A stretch of 6,593 nucleotides of DNA from Synergistaceae bacterium (GTDB lineage Bacteria; Synergistota; Synergistia; Synergistales; Synergistaceae): NCBI GenBank assembly GCA_031274115.1, contig JAISQP010000215.1:1-6593 (forward strand), in the 5' to 3' direction. Position 1 is the first letter of the stretch; each line of letters opens with the position of its first letter. Both the position numbers and the translations under genes were made by a program. Below, piece after piece: positions 1-4,575 of this stretch. The notes beneath the pieces were generated by a model. That model was not told the DNA's origin. It saw only the letters and a program-made list of their open reading frames with translations, and ran no database searches.

Positions 1-94
1 GCAGCACCTGCTTTTCGGCGGCCTCCGAAGCCGGCGAACAACAGAGCGAAATCAAAAACGCGGCCAAAACAGCAAAACTGAAAAACCTCTTCAT
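1..94 (-). CDS. Exported protein of unknown function, N-terminal part only
   Basis: The minus strand reads ATG at 94 and stays open to the window edge, giving 31 codons. The peptide begins MKRFFSFAVLAAFLISLCC and continues SPASEAAEKQVL, a clear Sec signal peptide: basic N-terminus (K2, R3), hydrophobic core at about residues 4-19, and likely signal peptidase I cleavage around the ASEAA stretch (residues 22-26). A lipoprotein reading at C18 or C19 is possible but the preceding residues are a poor lipobox. A Shine-Dalgarno (AAGGGGA, 103-109) sits 8 nt upstream, and a strong promoter lies at 148-176. The mature protein is outside the window, so its function cannot be assigned. Confidence 0.78.
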   Translation of the reverse strand, partial: MKRFFSFAVLAAFLISLCCSPASEAAEKQVL

Positions 95-147
95 AATCTC
101 ATTCCCCTTACCGTTATTAATTTTTTCTTTCTTGAAGCAATATTTAT

Positions 148-176
148 TTTATACTCCAAGATTGTCTTCTTGTCAA
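148..176 (-). promoter_or_regulatory. Sigma70-type promoter of the exported-protein gene
   Basis: On the minus strand a perfect TTGACA (-35, 176-171) is followed by a 17-nt spacer and TATAAA (-10, 153-148). Transcription would start near 141, giving a leader of about 47 nt before the ATG at 94. It diverges from the lemA promoter at 210-238, with the two -35 boxes about 33 bp apart. Confidence 0.7.
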
Positions 177-209
177 AAATAGGGAATAACCGAAATCGAA
201 ACGGGCTCA

Positions 210-238
210 TTGCCACAGGAGAGCTGTTACTGTAAAAT
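210..238 (+). promoter_or_regulatory. Sigma70-type promoter of the lemA-protease operon
   Basis: TTGCCA (210-215), a 17-nt spacer and TAAAAT (233-238) give five of six consensus bases in each box at ideal spacing. The start would fall near 245, about 50 nt ahead of the lemA start. No operator or riboswitch-like structure is obvious in the leader. Confidence 0.6.
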
Positions 239-294
239 AATATACTGAAACTTGATCCGGGTTTCGCTAAATTTTCACGCAGATTGGAGATCGA

Positions 295-867
295 TTGAAG
301 ATGGTTATGTGGGTTGTGCTGGGAATCGCGGTCGTGATAGTTTTTTGCGTCATCGGCATGTACAACGGGCTCATCGTGTCGCGCAACCGTACGGACGAAG
401 CCTTGGGCGACATCGATACGCTGTTGAAGCGGCGTTATGACCTCATTCCGAACCTGGTGGAGACGGTAAAGGGGTATGCCAAACATGAAAGCGAAACGCT
501 GGAGCGCGTCATTCAGTCCCGCAATTCGGCGGTTTCAGCGCAGGGGGAGGGATTGGCGGACAGATCTTTAAAAGAAAACGAACTCACCGGCGCGCTCAAG
601 ACTATCTTCGCCCTATCCGAGGCGTATCCCGACTTGAAAGCCAATCAGAACTTCATGGCTCTGCAGGGCGAATTGAGCGCGACGGAGGATAAGCTTCAGG
701 CAAGCCGCAGGTTCTATAACTCGATGGTTCTGTCTTACAACAACAAGATACAGATGTTCCCCAGCTCGATAATAGCGGGTATGTTCTCATTCACAAAGCG
801 CGACTTCTTCGAACTCGACGAAGCCGAAGCCGCCGCCGCGAGAAAAGCGCCGCAGGTCAAGTTCTAG
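295..867 (+). CDS. lemA: LemA family membrane protein
   Basis: This 190-residue protein has one N-terminal transmembrane segment (about residues 4-22) and then the LemA core. Visible signatures are YNGLIVSRNR (23-32), LKRRYDLIPNLVETVKGYA (44-62) and the helical stretch around YPDLKANQNFMALQGEL (111-127), ending RRFYN (138-142). LemA proteins are single-pass with a soluble helical domain; their biochemical role is not settled, though they often sit beside HtpX-type proteases, as here. Length is normal for the family. The start is uncertain: TTG at 295 lies 4 nt after GGAGA (286-290), while ATG at 301 lies 10 nt after it and removes only two residues. The next gene begins 12 nt after the stop, so the two are almost certainly co-transcribed. 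Confidence 0.96.
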   Translation: MKMVMWVVLGIAVVIVFCVIGMYNGLIVSRNRTDEALGDIDTLLKRRYDLIPNLVETVKGYAKHESETLERVIQSRNSAVSAQGEGLADRSLKENELTGALKTIFALSEAYPDLKANQNFMALQGELSATEDKLQASRRFYNSMVLSYNNKIQMFPSSIIAGMFSFTKRDFFELDEAEAAAARKAPQVKF

Positions 868-879
868 GGCGCCGGATCT

Positions 880-1839
880 ATGACGGTCTACGACCACATC
901 GATCACAACCGGAGGATCACCGCGCTGATCCTGGTGTTGTTTCCGCTGACCCTTTTTCTGCTTACCGTTTGCGTATGTTTGCTGCTGGTCAAGTTGGAGA
1001 TTCTCGGGAATACGGGAGGCCCCCGGCTGTTTTCCGATTCAATGCGCGCGGCGGCGGCGGCGTTTCCCTTCATTGCCGGCGCGGCGCTTATATGGATGTT
1101 CTTCTCCTACATGCGGGGAGACGACATAATCCTCGGAGCCGCCGGCGCCAGGGAGATAACTTACAGCGACGACCCAAAGCTGTACTCGATGGTCGAGAAT
1201 GTCGCCATCATGGCCGGGCTGCCGACTCCAAAGATTTACGCGATAGACGACGAATCCCTCAACGCGTTCGCGACCGGGCGAAAGCCGGAGACAGCTTCTG
1301 TCGCGTTCACTACCGGCATCGTGAGCAAATTGAAGCCGAACGAGCTGGAGAGCGTGATAGCCCACGAGATGGCCCATATAGGAAACAGGGACACGATGCT
1401 GATGATTATAATCGTGACGGGAATAGCCATGTTTACGTTTCTGGCGGAATTTATTTTCAGGCTCGCCCTGCGAGGCGGGGGAAGCAGATCAAAAAAGAGC
1501 GGTCAGGGAAGATTGATTCTTTTTATCATCGCTCTTGCCCTTTGGATATTTGGGGTATTCATAGCCCCGCTCATTCGGATGGCGCTGTCGCGCAACCGTG
1601 AATTTCTGGCGGACGCGACGGCGGCCCGCATTACTCACAACCCGGACGCGCTGGCGGACGCGCTGATGGAGATATCGAAGGACCCCAGGGTAGAAGTTTT
1701 GGACTCGCGCCCTCTGATGGGAGCGTTATGCGTAGCGAACCCATTGTCGGGAAGCAGCCTCACGGCAAGCCTGTTTGCCACGCACCCCTCCATCGAAGAC
1801 AGAGTCGACCGTCTGTGCAAGATGGCGCGCGACTTATGA
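880..1839 (+). CDS. htpX: HtpX-like M48 family membrane zinc metalloprotease
   Basis: A 319-residue integral membrane protease, probably acting in membrane protein quality control. The zinc-binding motif HEMAH (H162, E163, H166) lies in VIAHEMAHIGNRD, and the third ligand is E241 in SRNREFLADA, the M48 arrangement. Hydrophobic segments are at about 13-37, 58-77, 173-197 and 211-235, so the active site would face the cytosol as in HtpX. The C-terminal LFATHPSIEDRVDRL (298-312) is typical of the family. Length is slightly above E. coli HtpX (293). There is no good Shine-Dalgarno in the 12-nt gap after lemA, which suggests translational coupling. The gene symbol is by family; it may be an HtpX paralogue rather than the orthologue. 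Confidence 0.95.
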   Translation: MTVYDHIDHNRRITALILVLFPLTLFLLTVCVCLLLVKLEILGNTGGPRLFSDSMRAAAAAFPFIAGAALIWMFFSYMRGDDIILGAAGAREITYSDDPKLYSMVENVAIMAGLPTPKIYAIDDESLNAFATGRKPETASVAFTTGIVSKLKPNELESVIAHEMAHIGNRDTMLMIIIVTGIAMFTFLAEFIFRLALRGGGSRSKKSGQGRLILFIIALALWIFGVFIAPLIRMALSRNREFLADATAARITHNPDALADALMEISKDPRVEVLDSRPLMGALCVANPLSGSSLTASLFATHPSIEDRVDRLCKMARDL

Positions 1840-1873
1840 CGGGCGGCGGCTTGGCGCCGCGCCTCTTCCGTCA
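1837..1873 (+). other. Imperfect hairpin at the end of the protease gene
   Basis: TGACGG (1837-1842) pairs with CCGTCA (1868-1873), and inside it GCGGCG (1843-1848) pairs with CGCCGC (1855-1860). A 7-nt bulge lies on the 3' side. The structure begins at the stop codon of the protease gene but has no following T-run on either strand, so it is not a canonical intrinsic terminator. It could stabilise the mRNA 3' end. Confidence 0.35.
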
Positions 1874-1887
1874 AACCACAGGCAAGG

Positions 1888-1918
1888 AAAAATAAAAACC
1901 TCGCCGGTCTGTTGCGAG
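1888..1918 (-). terminator. Candidate intrinsic terminator for leftward transcription
   Basis: On the minus strand CTCGC (1918-1914) and GCGAG (1904-1900) form a 5-bp stem with a 9-nt loop. One G follows, then TTTTTATTTTT (1898-1888). The stem is short but the T-run is strong. It lies where transcripts from the minus-strand promoter at 2232-2261 would need to stop before the protease gene. Confidence 0.5.
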
Positions 1919-1928
1919 AACAGGTGTT

Positions 1929-1947
1929 GAGCTATGGGTGAGCTATG
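1929..1947 (+). repeat. Tandem GAGCTATG repeat, 11-bp period
   Basis: GAGCTATG occurs at 1929-1936 and again at 1940-1947, spaced about one helical turn, 14-32 bp upstream of the -35 box at 1961. AGCTATG appears once more in inverted orientation at 2259-2265, overlapping the -35 box of the opposing promoter. This could be an operator for a shared regulator, but the repeats are short. Confidence 0.3.
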
Positions 1948-1960
1948 TTTTTCTCCGCGC

Positions 1961-1989
1961 TTGTTTCATATTTAGAAGGCTGATATAAT
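1961..1989 (+). promoter_or_regulatory. Rightward promoter of the candidate antisense RNA
   Basis: TTGTTT (1961-1966), a 17-nt spacer and a perfect TATAAT (1984-1989). The start would be near 1995-1997. The -10 region and the sequence after it match the opposing minus-strand promoter at 2232-2261 as an inverted repeat. No plus-strand ORF of note follows, but a strong terminator does at 2100-2130. Confidence 0.6.
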
Positions 1990-2003
1990 GAGCGAAGCCC
2001 CGG
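1979..2003 (+). repeat. Left arm of promoter-bearing inverted repeat
   Basis: GCTGATATAAT, then GA, then GCGAAGCCCCGG. The minus strand of 2214-2242 has GCTGATATAAT, a 5-nt stretch and GCGAGGCCCCGG. The arms thus share 11 identical bases plus 11 of 12, with a small length difference between the blocks. They bound about 265 bp that hold the small ORF and the antisense RNA. Confidence 0.65.
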
Positions 2004-2130
2004 TTATGTGGCGCCCGGTCGAGATTGAGGCTCGACCAAACGCCAGGGTCTAGCCTAATCTACGTCGCAAGATGATTCTCAGGATTTTCCAAATGAGTTC
2101 CGCCCAGGTCATTACTGGGCGGTTCTTTTT
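1996..2130 (+). ncRNA. Candidate small RNA, about 135 nt, antisense to the small ORF
   Basis: The interval has its own promoter (1961-1989) and a textbook intrinsic terminator (2100-2130), with no plus-strand reading frame or downstream plus gene, so a free-standing RNA is the simplest reading. Near the 5' end is a hairpin: TGGCG (2009-2013) with CGCCA (2041-2045), a 3x3 internal loop, then GGTCGAG (2017-2023) with CTCGACC (2031-2037) around a 7-nt loop ATTGAGG. I could not match it to 6S, SRP, tmRNA, RNase P or a known riboswitch. It is fully complementary to codons 8-33 and the 3' region of the minus-strand ORF at 2151-2050, which suggests antisense control. The exact 5' end is estimated from the -10 box. 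Confidence 0.55.
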
Positions 2131-2151
2131 GTATTCCTTGTTCTTGCTCAT
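2050..2151 (-). CDS. 33-residue cationic amphipathic peptide, unrecognised
   Basis: A minus-strand ORF from ATG (2151-2149) to TAG (2052-2050). The peptide starts MSKNKEYKKNRPV and ends MTWAELIWKILRIILRRRLG, so it has a lysine-rich head, a short Trp/Ile/Leu helix (residues about 15-28) and an Arg tail. It is strongly basic and probably membrane-active or membrane-associated. The main evidence for translation is AAGGGGGTGA (2165-2156), nine of ten bases of the ideal AAGGAGGTGA, placed so that 7 nt separate the GGGGG core from the ATG. A consensus-like promoter (2232-2261) lies upstream and an RNA is predicted antisense to it. Size and character resemble type I toxins such as TisB in general style, but I see no sequence match. 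A chance ORF cannot be excluded. Confidence 0.6.
   Translation of the reverse strand: MSKNKEYKKNRPVMTWAELIWKILRIILRRRLG
2100..2130 (+). terminator. Strong intrinsic terminator
   Basis: CCGCCCAG (2100-2107) and CTGGGCGG (2115-2122) form a perfect 8-bp stem with a 7-nt loop, followed directly by TTCTTTTT (2123-2130). It ends the candidate small RNA and would also stop read-through from the lemA-protease operon. On the minus strand the same hairpin lies inside codons 11-18 of the small ORF. Confidence 0.88.
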
Positions 2152-2155
2152 CGGC

Positions 2156-2220
2156 TCACCCCCTTCCGCTTTCGCTTCAGTGGGGCGTCCTCCCGCGCGC
2201 CCCTGATGTTGCGCCGGGGC
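2156..2220 (-). promoter_or_regulatory. Structured leader with mutually exclusive pairings over the ribosome site
   Basis: On the minus strand the leader of the small ORF contains segment a GCCCC (2220-2216), b GGGGCG (2203-2198), c CGCCCC (2187-2182) and d GGGGTG (2162-2157, within the Shine-Dalgarno). Segments a and b can pair, b and c can pair perfectly over 6 bp, and c and d can pair with one G-U. Pairing a:b would free c to cover the ribosome site; pairing b:c would expose it. A GC-GAAA-GC tetraloop lies between c and d. The pairings are seen by eye; no energy was computed. Confidence 0.4.
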
Positions 2221-2242
2221 CTCGCACTTTAATTATATCAGC
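2214..2242 (-). repeat. Right arm of promoter-bearing inverted repeat
   Basis: The minus strand reads GCTGATATAAT (2242-2232), a 5-nt stretch, then GCGAGGCCCCGG. This is the inverted partner of 1979-2003. It contains the -10 box of the leftward promoter and the first pairing segment of the ORF leader. Confidence 0.65.
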
Positions 2243-2261
2243 TTGACAGCCGTCGTGTCAT
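2232..2261 (-). promoter_or_regulatory. Leftward promoter of the small-peptide gene
   Basis: On the minus strand ATGACA (2261-2256) has five of six -35 bases. An 18-nt spacer and a perfect TATAAT (2237-2232) follow. Transcription would start near 2225-2228, about 75 nt before the ATG at 2151. It faces the rightward promoter at 1961-1989, so the two transcripts converge and overlap. Confidence 0.6.
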
Positions 2262-2350
2262 AGCTTGCGGAACAGCTTGGCATAACGTCTGACGAATTCT
2301 TTATAGCACCCTGCGACAGTTGCGATTTCGGCTGGCGCGCGCGATGTCTT
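2262..2350. other. Spacer without recognised features
   Basis: Lies between the end of the alpha/beta hydrolase gene (minus strand) and the leftward promoter of the small-peptide gene. I see no hairpin with a T-run that would end the hydrolase transcript, so it may read through into the small-peptide locus. Confidence 0.5.
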
Positions 2351-3007
2351 TTAACTGAAGAAGCGGATGAGGTCGGGGTAGAGGATATCACTGCCGGCTA
2401 TATAACCGTCGTGCCCGAAGCCTTTCATGATCTTCATCTCCGCGTTCGGGAGGGCTTTTGAAATCCCGGCGTAGAATTCCGGCCCGCAGATGTCGTCATC
2501 AGACGCGACAACGAGCGTCGGGACCTCGACGCCGGTTATGTCCCCGATTTCTATGTTCGGCTGCTCCAGCATCAATTTGAAAAGAGGATCTTTCGTCCTC
2601 TCATAGGTCCCCTTTATGTAACCGTAGGCCTCCTCGGTGAGATCGCCGGGCTTGAGGTTGACCCCCAAGAGCGCCATTCTTTCGATGATCCCTCCGCTCT
2701 TCATCGCCATAATCAGCGCGATTATGGCGCCGTCGCTGAAACCGACGGCGTTTATTTTTTTGAGCTTCAACTCGCGCGCGAACGCCGTGATATCCTCCGC
2801 CATGACGTCATAGTCGTAAACTTCCGTCTTCGAACTCTCGCCGTGGTTTCGGCTGTCTATCGCGTAAACGGCAAAGTCCCGGCTCAACAGCGGGGCGATG
2901 CTGTCGAAGATACGATGGTCCTCTCCGTTCCCATGCAGGAGGAAGAGCGGTCTGCCGCCGCCCGATTTTTCATAGTGAAGCTCGACGCCGTTAGCTCTGA
3001 TCTTCAT
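2351..3007 (-). CDS. Alpha/beta hydrolase family protein
   Basis: A 218-residue single-domain serine hydrolase, probably cytosolic, with no signal peptide. The fold is clear: an oxyanion-hole HGNG (25-28) after strand FLL, DSRNHGESS (51-59), the nucleophile elbow GFSDG with S91, an acid among D170-D172 in VVASDDDICG, and a C-terminal H199 in GFGHDGY. Together these give a complete Ser-Asp-His triad. The substrate cannot be told from sequence; carboxylesterase, lactonase or C-C hydrolase roles are all possible. The lid region (about 115-160) is short, so the protein is below the usual 250-280 residues. I chose ATG at 3007 because GGAG (3018-3015) lies 7 nt upstream and the fold starts at once with KIRANGVELHY. 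An in-frame ATG at 3136 would add 43 unrelated residues. Confidence 0.93.
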   Translation of the reverse strand: MKIRANGVELHYEKSGGGRPLFLLHGNGEDHRIFDSIAPLLSRDFAVYAIDSRNHGESSKTEVYDYDVMAEDITAFARELKLKKINAVGFSDGAIIALIMAMKSGGIIERMALLGVNLKPGDLTEEAYGYIKGTYERTKDPLFKLMLEQPNIEIGDITGVEVPTLVVASDDDICGPEFYAGISKALPNAEMKIMKGFGHDGYIAGSDILYPDLIRFFS

Positions 3008-3146
3008 TCGCTCACTCCAATCCCTGCCCGCCGCATAATAACACAACGGCAAATTTTGAGACGGCGTTTGACAATTGCTTTTATTGGTTCGATAATTAGC
3101 GCGGTTTTCGGATAGGCGGCCTCTCTTTTTAGGCATCTAACAATAA

Positions 3147-3227
3147 ATCAGCACTTCCTCAGGAAGAACATCATTGTTTTACTCTTTATCCTAAACGCGC
3201 ATTGCGATAGACTGAGGAAGCGCTGAT
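3147..3227. mobile_element. 81-bp miniature inverted-repeat element, IS5-like ends
   Basis: ATCAGCACTTCCTCAG (3147-3162) is the inverted copy of CTGAGGAAGCGCTGAT (3212-3227) with one mismatch in 16. TAA flanks both ends (3144-3146 and 3228-3230), fitting a 3-bp TNA target duplication as made by some IS5-family elements. The 49-bp interior has no ORF. It sits in the gap between the divergent hydrolase and FIST genes. A short CTTCC-TCA-GGAAG palindrome lies at its left end. Assignment to IS5 rests on the duplication size and general look of the ends, not on a database match. Confidence 0.55.
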
Positions 3228-3305
3228 TAAACAGCTAAAACGACGTTCTTCATAAACCGGTATTCATGGAACAGGAAAAAATCTGCCACAGGAGGCGTTT
3301 AAAAA

Positions 3306-4523
3306 ATGTTGAAATCTGCATGCGCAATTACCGCGGAGCTTGACGACATAGAGGCGGGGACATCGGAGCTCGCGCAAAAAACCCTCGAAAAGCTGACGCT
3401 GGGGAAGAACAGCTTCGCGTTGCTGCTATGCGATTCTGACGTCGATCATAAAACGTTCGCGAATAAGCTTCACCAAAAACTCGGCGTTCCGATCGTAGGA
3501 TTTTCCTCGACAGCCATGATAAGCGGAGAGGCGGGGCTGCTCGACATGTCCGCCGTGCTCACGACGGTCACCTCCGACGACGCGTTTTTCTCCATCGCTA
3601 CGAGCGAGCCCATCTCTCAGGACAACGTAGTGAGCCAGATAGAAGGGACGTACAAAAGAGCGCTCGATTCGCTGAACGGCGAACCGACCTTTGTTCTGGC
3701 CTTTCCGCCCTATATACTGGGGGTAATGCTCGACACCTACCCCAGGGAGCTCGACCGCGTCTCGGGAGGGCTTACGGTATTCGGGGGGCTTCCCGCTCAC
3801 GACGAAATTCACGGGAGCACCGCCGTCTACTGCGGCGACACGGCCGCAAGCGACCGGCTGACCGTGCTTCTGGCGTCCGGCGCGATCAAGCCCGTCACCA
3901 CGGTAAAAAACTACGTCAGCGCCTTGCAGTCCGGCTTGAAGAGAACAGTCACCAGCGCGAAGGACAACGTGATCTATGAGGTCGGGAACAGAACTTTTGT
4001 GGAGTTCCTCGAAGAGTTCGGACTGGACGCCGCAAAACTGGCCAACCCGGAGGGAAAGACCACGTCGTTTACCACCTATCCCCTGTTGGTCGAGAAGCCC
4101 GGCATCGAGAACCCAGACGGAATTCCGGTCGTCAGGACGCTGCACGGGGTGGACCTGGGATCAGGCTCCGGGACGGCGATCGGCGAGGTCCCGGAGGGAA
4201 GCGTTCTTTCGATCGGCGCACTCAATGCCGAGGATATAGAAACTTCGACCCGAAACAGCACTCACGACCTGTTGGAGAAAATGAAGCAAAACGAGGACGA
4301 CGGCTACAGATATTCGACGGTTTTCGCGGTGTCGTGCGTTGCGCGGTATTACGTCATGGCCGCCAGGAACAATCTCGAGGCTGACGCGCTGAGATCGAGC
4401 CTTCCGTCCGGCTTATCCGTGTCCGGGTTTTACAGCTTCGGAGAGATATGCCCCACGTCCGTGAGAGACGGCAAAGCGCTCAACGCGGCGCACAACGAGT
4501 CCCTGGTCCTTCTTGCCATATAG
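3306..4523 (+). CDS. FIST sensory domain protein (FIST N and C)
   Basis: A 405-residue soluble protein made almost entirely of FIST_N (about residues 20-220) and FIST_C (about 225-400). FIST domains are sensory modules thought to bind small ligands, possibly amino acids, and usually feed signal transduction. Visible marks are the N-terminal [16 protein letters not shown] (62-77), a [10 protein letters not shown] stretch (158-167), and the FIST_C signature [11 protein letters not shown] (374-384) followed by [11 protein letters not shown] at the very end. There is no transmembrane segment or signal peptide, so it acts in the cytosol. AGGAGG ends 10 nt before the ATG, a slightly long but good ribosome site. 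The hybrid kinase follows 52 nt later on the same strand with no terminator between, so the FIST protein is probably its sensory partner. That link is inferred from context. Confidence 0.94.
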   Translation: MLKSACAITAELDDIEAGTSELAQKTLEKLTLGKNSFALLLCDSDVDHKTFANKLHQKLGVPIVGFSSTAMISGEAGLLDMSAVLTTVTSDDAFFSIATSEPISQDNVVSQIEGTYKRALDSLNGEPTFVLAFPPYILGVMLDTYPRELDRVSGGLTVFGGLPAHDEIHGSTAVYCGDTAASDRLTVLLASGAIKPVTTVKNYVSALQSGLKRTVTSAKDNVIYEVGNRTFVEFLEEFGLDAAKLANPEGKTTSFTTYPLLVEKPGIENPDGIPVVRTLHGVDLGSGSGTAIGEVPEGSVLSIGALNAEDIETSTRNSTHDLLEKMKQNEDDGYRYSTVFAVSCVARYYVMAARNNLEADALRSSLPSGLSVSGFYSFGEICPTSVRDGKALNAAHNESLVLLAI

Positions 4524-4575
4524 CCGCAGTGACCGTCTTACGGATATCGGAAGAACCGTTCCGCAAATCAACCTG

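Noticed and set aside
969..1601. 210-codon plus-strand frame within the protease gene
   Set aside because: Arg/Gly-rich out-of-frame translation of the M48 protease coding region.
1996..2130. Known housekeeping RNA (6S, SRP, tmRNA) or riboswitch
   Set aside because: Lacks the SRP apical signature, a tmRNA tag or CCA end, and no plus-strand gene follows that a riboswitch could control. A short ATGTGGCGC resemblance to E. coli 6S RNA is too little to support that call.
3035..3040. TATTAT on the minus strand as the hydrolase -10 box
   Set aside because: No acceptable -35 hexamer at 16-18 nt upstream.
3008..3136. N-terminal extension of the hydrolase from an upstream in-frame ATG at 3136
   Set aside because: The 43 extra residues are polar and low in structure, unlike any alpha/beta hydrolase N-terminus, while ATG 3007 has a good Shine-Dalgarno and begins the fold directly.
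3202..3230. TTGCGA, 17 nt, GATTAA as promoter of the FIST gene
   Set aside because: The -10 match is only three of six and it overlaps the end of the MITE-like element; not strong enough to annotate.
3426..4145. 239-codon minus-strand frame opposite the FIST gene
   Set aside because: Antisense to a well-supported FIST protein, without a recognisable domain or ribosome site.
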